NCBI GenBank assembly: GCA_949825065.1
Contig: OX463856.1
Coordinates: 18,472,632 to 18,536,631 of the forward strand
Direction of reading: 5' to 3'
DNA: 64,000 nucleotides
Source of the DNA: Odontocerum albicorne
Taxonomy: Eukaryota > Arthropoda > Insecta > Trichoptera > Odontoceridae
The translations under genes and the position numbers were made by a program. The notes under the pieces are model-generated. The model saw only the letters and a list, made by a program, of their open reading frames with translations, made no database searches and was not told where the DNA came from. Positions 22,376-34,219 of this stretch are shown piece by piece (within the stretch, counting starts at the first letter, position 1; each line of letters opens with the position of its first letter).

Positions 22376-22474
22376 ACTTTGTTCAAAAGCAAAAAAAAGA
22401 ACGTAGAAAATAAAATAATTGAATAGATGGTTTGTTCAAAATCACGCATGTAAATTTATGATAAATTTCGACTT

Positions 22475-22676
22475 TATATTATATTTTTATTACAGACAGT
22501 AAAATTTGGCAAATTTATTGTCATATGGTCATTTCTTCTAACGAACCCGAAATGTTTTAAATAAGCCTAAAGTGAAAGGAAACCTTTTTGAAAAATTTGG
22601 TAGTAATATAAATCGAACCCGCTACCTCCAGCCTGGAAAAAGGTGTCTTACGAACTAGGTCAGAGAGGTCATTGAC
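22475..22676 (-). mobile_element. SINE-A copy
   Basis: A diverged minus-strand copy ending in CTTACGAACTAGGTCAGAG. The B box reads GCGGGTTCGATTT. Confidence 0.75.
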
Positions 22677-22879
22677 TTGTGATCACATTTGATTTAAGAT
22701 GCTGTATAAGATATTTTTTTAGATAATACCAATAACAAGTGGCATGGACGGTGAGAAAGAATAACGAACATCAAAACATGAAACTTGCGGGTATAACTAA
22801 ATAAAGAAAACTATAAAAATGTTTATATTAAACCCATAAACTATAAGATATACCAATGTCTTAATAATACAAGAATTAG

Positions 22880-23165
22880 AGAAAATCGAAAGTCTTTCGA
22901 CAACATGCGGGAAAATAATCCATACTTTGGGCATGATGCCAGAAAGAATAACGAAAGTCTGGGGAAGCTGCTGATCATGGGGACAGTTGGGGCAAGTGAG
23001 TTCTATAAGATGGACGGATGAAATAAAGAAGTAGGTAACAAAAACGTCTTTGAAATCTGCATTAAGCATGGTCCAGGATCGAGAAGGGTGTACACAGGTG
23101 GTACACAAATTTCCAGATATAACAGAATGCCACGACGCTCAGCATTGAGTAAGCGATGATGAAGA
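22880..23165 (+). mobile_element. LINE-R 3' end
   Basis: The plus-strand frames contain IRWTDEIKK, then SALSMVQDREGCTQVVHK and ITECHDAQH, ending in GATGAAGAAGAAG. This matches the (RWTDQIK...A..RxxWRxxV...) ends of RTE-like LINEs and the piece at 27480-27710. It contains frameshifts. Confidence 0.65.
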
Positions 23166-23190
23166 AGAAGCAATCATTGATAGATACTCA

Positions 23191-23218
<28 letters not shown>
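23191..23218. repeat. Poly(T) tract, 28 bases
   Basis: An uninterrupted T run, possibly the A-tail of a minus-strand retroelement. No element is recognisable directly beside it. Confidence 0.9.
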
Positions 23219-23223
<5 letters not shown>

Positions 23224-23614
23224 TCTCAAATTAGTACGTAATATTGATAAATTCGATTGCAATTCTTTTTGTGTTGCATAATGTCAAATTAATCAACTTC
23301 TGAAAGAGGGATGAGTCAACAGCTGTTAAAATACGACAGTCTGCATAACAAGGTATTTGGATGTGGCAGAAGCGAAATATGTATGCAAAGGGAAAAATAA
23401 TCTGTTCTCGTTGCCTATTCCAATTGGGACATTGCATGTTGGTATCTAGCAACAAAAACTCTCTTCCATATTTTTCAATATTTATGTCGTAATCAGATGA
23501 CGGTGATGACCTTCTACAGTAGTCATCAGGGGATTCACAATGATAGTAAAGATTCCTACATTTATATACAGTCTGTCGAAATGGAAAGATAACTGACGGG
23601 AAATGAAATACAAG

Positions 23615-23790
23615 ACATTGTTTACTTTTAATTTACATGACCTCCTATTCGAAATACACTCCTTGTGAGTCAATACAATGCTGGAAGCGGTTGTGAAACT
23701 TTCTGAAGCACTCCTGAAACTCATTCTTCGGAAATGCCTCCAAAATCGTATGTGTAGATTGAGTGTTATTCCGACCCTGTTCGCTCTAGA
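23615..23790 (-). pseudogene. Tc1/mariner transposase C-terminal remnant
   Basis: The minus strand reads FPKNEFQECFRKFHNRFQHC then DSQGVYFE. This matches the mariner-family C-terminal block (IPKxxFQxCFxxWxxRWxxCIxxxGxYFE). Stops follow directly. No catalytic DD(34)D region or inverted terminal repeats were found, so this is an old fragment. Confidence 0.65.
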
Positions 23791-23844
23791 AAGGTGTTTG
23801 TCAAGCGTAAGGCGCTTGACCTAGTTACTTGTGTGCAGCGCACA

Positions 23845-23860
23845 TACTCGTATGTGTATG
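23845..23860. repeat. Near-palindrome around TACTCGTA
   Basis: CACATACTCGTATGTG has perfect 7-bp half-sites around a central TC. It is one of 17 TACTCGTA octamers in the window. Confidence 0.7.
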
Positions 23861-24117
23861 TGTTCACTTAGTGCTTAGAGTTTAGCATTTTAGGGATATT
23901 CAACACATAAATGCAACAAATATATAGGTATTTAAAATATAATCATTTTAAAAAAATTTACTTGAACCAGCTCTACTGAGAAAAAATATATTTTGAACGT
24001 AATATGCATAAAAGATCCAACCCACAATGCGTATTTTATAATCATCGAAAAAGCATTAATAAATGTAACCTTTATGTGCAAAAATATTAAGTAAGTTGCG
24101 TATTTCATGGTTAAGTA

Positions 24118-24690
24118 CATACATACATACATATCATCACGTCATTTCCCTGTCGGGATAGGCAGAAAAGACAGAGCGCTATACTTTGTATTGTACTGTA
24201 TTACACTTATGGTATAACCTGGTAGGCTTATTGTCATGTGGCAATCTCTTCCAACCAACCAGACAGATGTTAGAGCCCTTAAGTGAAAATCAGACTGGTA
24301 TCCCTTTTATAAAAAATCTGGTTTCCGCGGGATTTGAACCCGTAGCTTCCGGGCTGGCAGACAAGCGTCTTACCAACTAGACTCTTCTACATCCTTACAC
24401 CTTCTCATACTACTTTACGATTTATTTGATTTCCTACGTTTCTTTCTTTCAGAATATCATTAACTTGATCCAGCCATTATTTACTTCCTCTCACTCTCAC
24501 ACGCTTTCCTGTCATATTTGCACTTTATGTATGTTTCTTTAGTCTTTATTAATTTATTAGTTCCACATGCCCAAACCATCTCAGCGTCCTCCTCTTCATC
24601 TTGCTTAACATATTATCTTTAAATTTGTATCCATCCCTTATCACTTAATTCCGTATTCTGTCATCAATTCTGAATTATTTTTAAAGCACG
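24118..24690 (-). mobile_element. LINE-V 3' end interrupted by SINE-A
   Basis: Signature CATTTCCCTGTCGGGATAGG at 24145 is followed by the SINE-A insert at 24186-24382. The LINE then resumes with CTCTTCTACATCCTTACACC. About 25 bp of the LINE expected at the junction are missing. The 3' end is the (CATA)n run at 24120. Confidence 0.75.
24186..24382 (-). mobile_element. SINE-A nested in LINE-V
   Basis: A well preserved minus-strand copy, from the tail (ACCTGGTAGGCTTATTGTCA) to the head (GTCTTACCAACTAGACTC). It is younger than the LINE-V that it splits. Confidence 0.8.
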
Positions 24691-26964
24691 CATGCATGCA
24701 TTGTTAAATTTCGTTTAAAAAATTTAATCCCGTACTAACGAAATAATCAGTGAAACGAAATTTGAATAAATCTGAGGGGATCGAAACCAACGGGCATGGA
24801 TGATATATACATAATATTTAACGAATGACTAATGAATTTGGAAACTCAAATGAAAACATAAATAAATCTCATTTCATAGATAATTGCTCAGCTTATAATT
24901 TAACATGAGCTTAACATGTTTAAATAATTTTTTTCCTTCAATGGTTTAGCATTTTTGCAATCATTGTATCTGGGAATTATCATATACTCGTATGTTATGT
25001 GCAGTAAAAACACATTATAGAAAATTGAGTTATATCACCTGACATGAAGGTTTCGTTTTTGAAAGTTATGAATATATTTAAAATTTACGGAGTGTTCTGT
25101 GTAGCATTGATATCTCGGAAAATATTGTTCATCAATTGTGTGTTTTGAAAATTAAATGATGACTGCAGCTTAGAACACTAAACACTCAAAAATATATAAT
25201 ATTTTTTTGGAAACAATTGAATTTTGTGTATTCGTACAACTTTTTATTCTAAAATAAAATACAATAGTTTTTTCATACTAATTTTCCTCTCATTTTCAGA
25301 GTAACAAAATATTGTTTATGAACCCATAAATTTCGTCATAATGGGATTTGCCTGTATATCGCTGCTTTGTATGGGTTTATCTGGAACCAAAACATGTTAA
25401 GATGTATTTCAACCATGCAATACTCATTAAATGAGCTTGATATTTATGCATTGACATAATTGATCTTTGCTGTTTCATCATCATCGTCATCACCATCATA
25501 CCGTGTCTCAATTAGGGTAAACAGATTTTTACTTTATTCCTTTGTGGCACATATCTTTCGCTTATACCACGTCCATATATCTCGCCATGTGTGCCCTTTC
25601 TGTTATAAAGTCTTTTCATTCTTTCCACTTATATAATTTGATTCCTGTGACCGTGTCACATTTTGTATGTTCCGTGGCATATGATAGCAACACATTTGGC
25701 TTTAGGTGGAGTGTATTGTATATTGTATAAAGACTTCTCAAAGAGGGTTCTTTTCAAGTGCTTCTTAAAGCTTCCTACACCATCCATATATTTAATAGTT
25801 TGAGGCAGACAAAGATCATCTTAATTGAAATACTACTAAAAACGTACTTTTATCAAAAGTAAAGATCATCAATTCGTGAAACATTACGGAATAATAAAAG
25901 TTTCAATTGCAAAATAAATTCGTTGAAATGACGAAAATTACACTGTTGTCGACTTAAGTAAACAAGAAATGAACAATAAATGTGATGGAACATTGTGCAC
26001 AGCTTCAGGAACATTCAAATAGTTTAAAATCCAAATTCACTTTAACATTTTAAACAGAAAATAACAAATCACATCTGGCAGCTACAGCAGCGCCCGAGCG
26101 TATGTAAGAAAGAGTGGAAAAGCTTTATAATAGTAGAGTATACATGACTAAATGTATGTACATATCAGAATCAAAATATTTGTTTCAGGTGAGAATGAAC
26201 AAGAAATGCTATTTTTACCTACCCCGATTTGGACATGGCGTGAAAGGGATGATGAATTATAAATTATGAAAATCAAACAGTCCCCCATATTTATACACAT
26301 TTATGTCCAAATCAGATGATCTTATAAAAATTGCTTGGAATCGAATATGGCATGTACACCAGAAAGTGCAACAATATTCTTTTTATACTAATTTAGACCA
26401 CCATCAACAAAATTGTATTAAGTTTGCATTAATTTTAAACATTCGTCAATATAATAATTTCTGACCAAGCCTATTAAAAATGTCTAAAAACTTAATATAA
26501 TAAGACTAGTTAGTTAAGTTTCATTTGATATATTAAACAATATTACTCTCTATATATAATACTTGTCTGATAATAATGTTTTATTTGTTCATCGTTTAAA
26601 ATATAATCGTGCTCAATTGTGGCTTTGAACCAATATATAAAAACCACAAAATCATATGATTTGATCGTTTGACAATTCGAGCAAAAATAAATACCGTGGT
26701 TTCAATATCTGATTCGTTTGATAATTAGTTTTTTTTTCATTGTACACATCGTCATGAAAATTATAATTGATTATCCTTAAATAAATTTGAATACTATTAT
26801 ACATCACTTAAACTTCTTGCAATGTTTGTGGCAGAATCGTCTCGAAAACCCAGTAATATTGATTTTGACCGGAATATTTCGCCTACCAAACACACATGAA
26901 AAGACCAAACCTGCGAATATAAAAATATATGTCCATGATACCACCGCGTTATATAGGTCGTTGG
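24691..26964. other. AT-rich sequence, mostly empty
   Basis: Short Repeat-K pieces occur near 25735 and at 26058-26110 (CACATCTGGCAGCTACAGCA). No gene is supported; frames at 25542 and 26787 look random. Confidence 0.45.
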
Positions 26965-26965
26965 C

Positions 26966-27015
26966 ACTCGGTAATAACCAACATGTTAGGTACTCGGTAA
27001 TAACCAAAAAGGTTA
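26966..27015. repeat. Short tandem duplication
   Basis: ACTCGGTAATAACCAA is repeated at a spacing of about 28 bp. Confidence 0.75.
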
Positions 27016-27100
27016 TTCAAGGAGTCTACATACTCGTAAATTGATTCCACTCATTCTTACACTTTCCATTATCCTTTTAAATTGCACACACATGAACCTT

Positions 27101-27200
27101 TATATAAATTAAATAACCAAGGTGTTATTACACATCCTTGTTTTACGCCTTTAGTAATTTTAAATCCCTCGGCAAGTTACCCATGTTCTCCAGTTCTTTA
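27101..27200 (-). mobile_element. LINE-R reverse transcriptase motif
   Basis: The minus strand reads FKITKGVKQGCVITPWLFNL, the conserved RT block (KGxxQGCxLSPxLFN). It is immediately followed on the plus strand by the 3' part of a similar LINE. Confidence 0.7.
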
Positions 27201-27224
27201 TGCAGTTGATATGGTTATGTTTAC

Positions 27225-27710
27225 TTAAAATTATTTATCTGGGTAGTATGTTTACGTGTGGCGGAGGAATTGAAAGTAGGGTAGCGGTAGGGAATAAAGC
27301 GAACGAAGCACTTCATGTAACATACAACAACAGCGCAATATCAACAGTAACAAAAAATACAATACATAATATTGTGTTGATGCCCACCATGACATATGAA
27401 AGTGAAACTTGGACTTGGCAGTAGAATAATAGTAAGATTACTGTTGTGCACTAAGGAACATTTTCGGAGTGTCAATGTAGGAAAGAAGGCGATTGATTAC
27501 GGGAACAGTTTAGGGAAGTTGAGTAAGAGGAAGGTTGAGATGGACGGACCAAATAAAGAAGTAAACGGGACCCTTTTTAAGCGCTACATTCAACGTGCCT
27601 CAGTACCGGGAGGGATGAATACAGGTGGTTTACCGAGTTCAAGACATACCATAGGGTTACGACGCTTAGCATTGAGCACGCAAAGAAGATTATTTAAAAA
27701 ATGAGCAATA
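27225..27710 (+). mobile_element. LINE-R 3' half
   Basis: YLGSMFTCGGGIESRVAVGN is followed by TKNTIHNIVLMPTMTYESET, then WTWQ and a frameshifted tail with LRRLALSTQRRLFKK. This is the usual RT C-terminal order (YLGSMF, then ...YGSETWTW). Several frameshifts are present. With 27101-27200 in opposite orientation, it resembles one LINE insertion with an inverted 5' part. Confidence 0.75.
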
Positions 27711-28239
27711 AAACCATGCATGTTTTAAACAAAATTAAACAAATATTACGGTATTGAAAAACTTGAATAACTCATGTGCTGTCTTTGATATACAGATAAT
27801 TAAAACACATTCAGGAATGACAATAGAGAATCCAAACAGAGTTGCAACTAATTACTTCGTTTTTTTTTTATATCTAGTGAGTATTAATTTTGCATCATCC
27901 AAAATCTCTCGGTAAAGTTGTTACTGGGCTTATGAAGTGGCCATGAAAAAAAAATACTCACTCAATCACAACCGCGCTAAGGGAATTGATCAAAACAAAA
28001 ATTCTTATATGGAAAAAAATATGTTGTATACAGATTTTTTTTAAATTGAATTTTATAGCGTAGAATCCATAAAAAAATATTTGGTTTATTAGAAACAAAT
28101 ATTTAAAAAATATCGAATAACCCTGTTCAACAGTTGATTGAAAAATTCCTGAAACACGGCCCTGACTCAAATGCAAAAGTCATAATCATAACTGGGTCTC
28201 GAATGATTATTGTAACATTTCCAGCCAAATGACAGGTGT

Positions 28240-28375
28240 CAATCCTCGTTCAGCATACAATGCGACCAAGGCTCCTGATTGGCCCACGTTTCGACCAATG
28301 GTAATTAATGACATTATGCAATTTTAAATAGCACCTCCGGACCAATAGGAATACGCGACCTCCAAGGAATATAAT
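28240..28375. promoter_or_regulatory. CCAAT-rich patch, possible promoter
   Basis: GATTGGCC, GACCAATGG and GACCAATAGG occur within about 70 bp, followed by GAATATAATAGC. The patch is less AT-rich than its flanks. No transcription unit is identified downstream, so the promoter reading is only a suggestion. Confidence 0.15.
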
Positions 28376-28852
28376 AGCAAGGTCAACGACATTATTTACA
28401 GTAGCTATTTGTTGGAGGTGGTTGTTGCATTAAATATTTTATTACGTATGTAAATTAAGACATGACTCATCTTATGCTAATTCTGATTTTAATGGGACTA
28501 TGACACATTTATACAGAATTACTGAACTACATATGTTAAACAAGCGGCTCCCAAAATATTTGAATAACGGAACCCTTTTCATCTTGATAAAAAATTGCAG
28601 CCCTGATAATTTTTGGTGATTATTGACAATACAAAAATAAGCTATAAAAAACATAACAAATCACAATAATTTATTGAAAATGCAAATAAAAACGGATTAA
28701 TAATAGAAAATCTATTCAAAACTAGTAATGAATGTGAAGAAATAAATTTCTACTTTCAAAAACATTCTTTTAAAATTTAATTCAATTGTGAACAGCTGAA
28801 TTCTAATATCAGGAGAGGCATCCAACTTACTTCTGTATTTTCTTTTTTACAG

Positions 28853-28973
28853 TGAAAAGCAAAAATTCGCTATCACACAAATGTATGGTACCAAACCGGG
28901 AAAAAAATGCATTTTTGAATCAATTTGGACAATGTTCTGCAACATATTGGATTTTACTCTTTATTATTCTCAG
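28853..28973 (+). CDS. Possible internal exon, unidentified
   Basis: A strong acceptor-like tract (CTGTATTTTCTTTTTTACAG) ends at 28852. The open frame gives ITQMYGTKPGKKCIFESIW, then TMFCNILDFTLYYSQ, and stops at CAG|GTGTGG. The peptide is not recognised. Confidence 0.2.
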
Positions 28974-29109
28974 GTGTGGGAAGGCTACATGCATTTTTTA
29001 TACACATTTCAAACTATTAATAATAGCTCAAAAACAAATTTTATTGTGGAATCCCAAATTTTATCGGCGGAACCATAGGGTGTCGCGAAACACATGTTGG
29101 GAACCCTTA

Positions 29110-29480
29110 TATGAGCTCCAAGGTCAGTTCATTAGGAGTTTTGTCCTATATATAGTATGTAGAATATTTATACAGGGTGACTAGTATTTCTTACGTTAGA
29201 CACAAGGTCTGTTCTTTAGGAGTTTTGCCCTATATCTGGGGTGTTGACTATTTATTCAGGGTAACTGGCATTTGTTACATTAAGACCCAAGGTCTATTCA
29301 TTAGGAGTTTTGGCCTATTCCTGGGATGTTGACTTTTGATTCAGGATGACTATCATTTCTTACGTAAGAGCTAAGGTCTGTTCATTAAGATTTTGTCATA
29401 TTCCTGGGATGTTGACTGATTCAGGGGGACTAGCATTTCTTTCGTTAGATCCAAGGTTTATTTATAAAGATTTGTTCTAT
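29110..29480. repeat. 84-bp degenerate tandem array, five units
   Basis: AAGGTCTGTTCATTAGGAG-like words start at 29120, 29204, 29289, 29373 and 29453, so the period is 80-85 bp. Each unit also has TCAGGGTGACTAGCATTTC or a variant. Units have diverged by many substitutions. Confidence 0.85.
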
Positions 29481-30002
29481 TCCTGGAACTTAGGTTATCT
29501 ATTAATCTTTTAGACGATCTTTCAAGAATACTATCGATTCTCAATCATCACGGTTTTTTATTTGTAAGTTACATGACATACGACTAAATATAGCGTCGTC
29601 TCCTGGTTCCAACAACAATTAGTATGTTATATTCATGGTCGATTTGCTTTTTGAATATGCATGAGCTAGCAATAAGCGATTGAATTGTTGAGTTAAAGCA
29701 TTTAACTTTTAAGTTATATTTATACGTTTATTAAAATATTTTTCAACTTCGTAAAGTTCTAGAGTATATTTACTTTTCTTTGATTTTTTAATATTTTAAA
29801 ATAAGTTTTATACAGGTTATACAACAAATAATTTGTCAAACATTCTAACAGTTAGTTGGCAATATATTTTGCTAATTCAAATAAAATATTACATTTTTAT
29901 GAAAATACAATTATACTATAAACAAAATTAACAGATTTCAAATATAAAATTAAAGAATATCAAAATACACCGTCCAATATTCACATTATTAAAAAAAACA
30001 AA
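29481..30002. other. AT-rich spacer
   Basis: No feature supported. Confidence 0.5.
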
Positions 30003-30014
30003 GAACTTAATATT

Positions 30015-30787
30015 GTTGTTTATAGTTAAGGCATTAACGTTGTGGAGGTTTCAAGACATTGTAATTTATTTATATCAAACCCTGTTTATTCCACTTTTTT
30101 GTAACGGTATAACCCTACCGGTTTCAAGGCTTTCACCTCATCTTCAGGGGAGCACAAACAAGACTAAATTCTGTTCGAACTGGCACCGATATACATGCTT
30201 CAACGGTTGGGGGCTGAGGGGTGAGGGAGGCATGGGAAGATTCCGGCCAAGAGCGGAGAGGTTTTTGGGATATAACTGTTCAACAGATGTTCGGATCGAT
30301 GTACTGACTTTATTTCCGTAACTACTAATATGTAAGAATTTGGCATCATCGATAGAAAAAGTATGGTTTTCACGGGGACAATGATTAGCCATTTCAGAAT
30401 AAATTAGAGGATTTGTTAAGGCTGATTTGTGTTCAAAAAATCTCTTTTCAAAAGGTTTTCCTGATTCACTTTTAAAACACAAAACAAAAAAGAAACTTAT
30501 AAAAGATTATATATTTAACGACACCTATAAGCATACCTATAAATGGAGCAAAGTCATATTTATATAAAAAAAAACATATCATACTAAATAACCAAAAATA
30601 TTCCAAGTCACATAAAGCCAGCTTTTTACACTAATTTTAATCTCCGGAAACTCTTATTTAATGGGAAAGGCAAAAATGGAATACTTAGCAACAGTTGTGT
30701 GTATAAACTTTTATGTGCTGACTGTGATAATTTCTATATATGAAAGACATATATAGGAGAGACAGTTTGATAAAAATAAATTACAAT
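30015..30787 (+). mobile_element. Penelope-like element, copy C
   Basis: The leader GTTTATAGTTAAGGCATTAA on the plus strand is followed at GACATTGTAATT by the inverted 3' tail and GIY-YIG end (minus strand, FEHKSALTNPLIYSEMANH) up to about 30466. About 130 bp of other sequence follow. Sense coding then runs from 30598 (ATTCCAAGTCACATAAAGCC), with an abrupt jump to the terminal TTTGATAAAAATAAATTACA. The target duplication GAACYTAATATT at 30003-30014 and 30788-30799 has one mismatch. Confidence 0.9.
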
Positions 30788-30879
30788 GAACCTAATATTC
30801 ATATAGACTCAAACAGATGGATTTTCATTTTTCTCTTAACTGCACGCTTATTCTCCCTTAATAAAGAGTGTCCCATTAA

Positions 30880-31085
30880 GATAAATTATAACACGCTTAT
30901 TAACATAAATAAGCGAGTACATATATTATATATCCTGATACTGAAAAGAAAATACATTTAAAAGAGAGAAGATATCAAAATGTCTGACATAATATCCTAA
31001 AAATCGAGATCACCTTCACCAATATAAAGCGAGCCCTACTTCGACGACATCAAATGTTTTCCAGCCCGCACCCTTGTAAACGTAA
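30880..31085 (-). mobile_element. Repeat-G copy, decayed
   Basis: The minus strand has GGTGCGGGCTGGAAAACATT and GGCTCGCTTTATATTGGTGA, the core of Repeat-G, with mutations at most CpG positions. Confidence 0.55.
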
Positions 31086-31579
31086 ATTATAATATAAAAA
31101 AAATATAAATACGCAGTTAATACAATTATAAACATAATAAATATGAACGAAAATTGTTAAAATATAAATGCACTAACGAATATGACCACTGTCAGCGTGA
31201 AGAGAAAATATAAAATAAGTATCCAAATTTTGACAAAACAGAAATATTCTTTTACTGATAAAATTGTCAAATCAAGCGAGCGGCTGCAGCTCGGACCTGT
31301 TGGAATTATTTATGTGTGATTGTTTGAATGTGATTTGTGTGGGAGTAAGTCAGCTGACTATATCACTATTAAATCCATTCATTTTTCTAGTAACTACGCC
31401 TCGATGTGTTCTGTCACCATATGTTACATATTGTTCATTCTAGGAACTCTTATATTGTATTTCGTCCTGCCGATCTAGTTAAATAGTCATGTCCTGTATC
31501 AGTAATAATAGTTTCTTTTCAATAATTCATAATTAATTGAAAAATATTGTATTTATTTTCTATTTCTGTTAATTTCATC
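31086..31579. other. AT-rich spacer
   Basis: No feature supported. Confidence 0.5.
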
Positions 31580-31591
31580 ATATTTTTACCA

Positions 31592-32024
31592 TGTTGTTTA
31601 TAGTTAAGGCATTAACGTTGTGGAGGTTTAAAGACATTGTAATTTATTTTTATAAAAACACTGTTTATACCACTTTTTTGTAACGGTATAACCCTACGGT
31701 TTCAAGGCTTTCACCTCATCTTCAGGGGTGCACAAACAAGACTAGATTCTGTTCGAACTGGTACCGATATACACGTAGAGGCCCTAGAAATTTCTAAGCC
31801 AGTACATCGATCCGAACATCTGGTGAACAGTTATATCCCAAAAATCTCTCCGCTCGTGGCCTAAATCGTCCCATGCCTCCCTCACCACCTCCTATCGGTA
31901 CCAGTTCGAACAGAATTTAGTCTTGTTTGTGCTCCCCTGAAGATGAGGTGAAATCTTTGAAACCGGTAGGATTATACCGTTACAAAAAAGTGGAATAAAC
32001 AGTGTTTGATAAAAATAAATTACA
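31592..32024 (+). mobile_element. Penelope-like element, copy D
   Basis: Leader at 31592-31636, inverted 3' tail to about 31773, then a sense 3' region from GAGGCCCTAGAAATTTCTAA to AAAATAAATTACA. A perfect 12-bp target duplication, ATATTTTTACCA, lies at 31580-31591 and 32025-32036. Both tail orientations carry the CTGAAGATGAGG motif. Confidence 0.9.
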
Positions 32025-32036
32025 ATATTTTTACCA

Positions 32037-32959
32037 GTTTCAAAGGCAGATCGAAGAAGTGCAAAAACATCTAATTAATTAATTTAAATTGTCTCAGTTT
32101 CGTTTACACGTGTATCAAATGCGTTGATAACATCAGTTTCTGGACCATTTCAAAATGTTAATTCAACTGTTGGATTTGTGTTGCATATGACGTTGAATAA
32201 TTATATACTTAAATCTTGTAGAACTAATGTGTCAACTGCGAGACTAAAACGATATAAACTTCTCAATTAACAACTTCTTAAAAAATGATCCAGATAAAAT
32301 CTCACGTATTCTTGGGTCAAGCAATATATTTTCATTAGACAACGTCGGATTAGATTATGTCACATGGATTTTTGAGAAACATGTTGATGCTGGTGACAAA
32401 TCGACTTTGTGTTTGTTTGACAGTTTGTTGTTTATCTTAGATCGTTATTTGATTAAATTTTCAAATTTTAGTTAACTTTGCTTGTTGCTGAGCTCTTAAC
32501 CAAAAGGATTGCAGTTTAGTTTATAATTTGTTGATTAGATCATGGAATTTCAGCGGTATATTTTTTAAGGTTTATTGAAAGTTATGTTCCTGCTCTATAA
32601 TAATAATAAAATAACTATTTATGTAGCGTCTTTATACAACGAAGCGGAGATTTCTAACTACTGAACGTCCCAGTTTCTTACTGGTCACGGGAGTTTCAAC
32701 ATCAAACATTTTAACCTAGTCACTTCATTTTATGTGGCCACAATTTATGTGGTTAATATTTATGTGGCCACCGAAATTAATTTGCTGCCCACATTTTGTG
32801 GGATTACGAGGAAAATAGAATATCTCAAAATAGGGAGGAGTTCCAAGCAGGCAGATTACTAAAACCTTGTGATGGCCAGGGATATATTTACATCAGTGAT
32901 TCTCTAAATATTTAAAACCTTTTTGCAGTATAAATAAGTAAAATATAATATTTTCCAAT
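32037..32959. other. AT-rich sequence
   Basis: Near 32605 an AATAATAATAAAATAACTAT start and a CCCAGTTTCTTACTGGTCAC block resemble a Repeat-K-type element. TTTATGTGG recurs three times at 32730-32775. No gene. Confidence 0.4.
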
Positions 32960-33415
32960 TTAACATGAGATATGTCATATGGAGGAATAAAGATATGAGA
33001 ACGGATAGCAAGGTACGCATTTATAAGACCTGTGTGCGACCTATCCTCACATATGGCATCGAACTGAGGGAGGACACTGTCAGGACCAAAATTATGCTAA
33101 GGACAACGGAAATGAGAACACTGCGCGCTATTGCTGGGAAGACTTTGCGTGATCGTGTAAGGAATACCACAATCCGAGAGGTCTGTGAGGTCCAAAATGT
33201 GGTCAGATGGAGACGACAGCGTCGACGATACTGGTACCAACATGTACAGATAATGAATTCCACAAGAATTCCATACATAGCTCTGCATGGGGTGCCAGAT
33301 GGACGGCGTCCGCCAGGGAGACCCCCGAAACGATGGAGAGATAGCTGTAGCTCAGCATCACAGGACAATCCTGCGGTAACAGACTCTTGAGAGTCTACAG
33401 AAAGTTTAAGAAGAA
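32960..33415 (+). mobile_element. LINE-R reverse transcriptase C-terminus
   Basis: A plus-strand frame of 141 codons reads KVRIYKTCVRPILTYGIE, then LRTTEMRTLRAIAGKTLRD, ending near GRPPGRPPKRWRDS. This is the RTE-type RT C-terminal region (KxxIYKxxVRPxLTYGxE...GKTxxDRxRN...GRPPKRW). The frame is unusually intact for this window, so this is one of the youngest LINE pieces. It is 5' truncated and followed by an AAGAAGAAGAAGAA tail. Confidence 0.85.
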
Positions 33416-33419
33416 GAAG

Positions 33420-33610
33420 AATGTGGTATCTGACCTTCTAGGAGTATCTGTGCCACCGCTATTTTTTTTTTCACACTCCGGTGTGACGTCAGCATAGGAG
33501 GCGCCTCCTCCAGCTGATATTTATTTTCATCAAATCATGACTTGATCCTATTTTCTTACGAGTGTACGATCGTACTGCAAGGGAACCTTATTCGTTCTCA
33601 GAGACAGTGT
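33420..33610 (+). repeat. Repeat-X copy
   Basis: It has GGTATCTGACCTTCTAGGAG, then GAGTGTACGATCGTACTGCA, GGGAACCTTATTCGTTCTCA and GAGACAGTGTTGGTGGAGG. It lies directly after the LINE-R tail and matches 11207-11340 in reverse. Confidence 0.6.
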
Positions 33611-34219
33611 TGGTGGAGGAGGGTCTATTTTTTTATAGTTATAAAATTATTTATAATGTATTTCAGCCTAAAGCGGAGGTTATTAACAAGTGCAGCAAGG
33701 TTTTAAGATGTTAGAAGTTAGTACAAATTTGAAGGAGACAGCGACTGCTTGGGATGTTAAAGCTCTAAATTGTTACATGTCTATTTGAAGTGAGGAGATG
33801 TATATTTGTTTGAGTATAATGCAAAACTGTAAATATATATGTGATCGATTATTAAATTTGACAGTTTTTATAGGTACTAATCGAAGTATTTACAACCTTG
33901 GCAAGAAGTTAAAAAAATACGATCGTGTTGGACAAAGCATTGTGGTTAGACATTTTAAAACAGGATTATAAATTAGTTTTCGTGCGGCTTGAACATCAAA
34001 ACTTTTCAATAAACCTTTCTTTCAAATCAAGTTTATGATTGTTGCATGTTTAAACAATAAAATGGCAAGGCAAACTTTGAAAGGTTCGTTGACAGGAAAC
34101 ACAGGTGTCCGTTGCTGTATTTTATATCGATTTATAATGTTATTATCTCACTGCAAACATTTTCGCAAGATATTCTTACTAATTAACATTCGAATGTATT
34201 TGAAATACTATCGTCATAA
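33611..34219. other. AT-rich spacer
   Basis: No feature supported. Confidence 0.5.

Noticed and set aside
27958..28176. Minus-strand frame of 72 codons as a gene
   Set aside because: Composition equals background, with many Phe/Ile from T-runs and no motif.
33021..33368. Minus-strand frame of 115 codons
   Set aside because: It is a shadow of the plus-strand LINE-R reverse transcriptase, which has clear family motifs.
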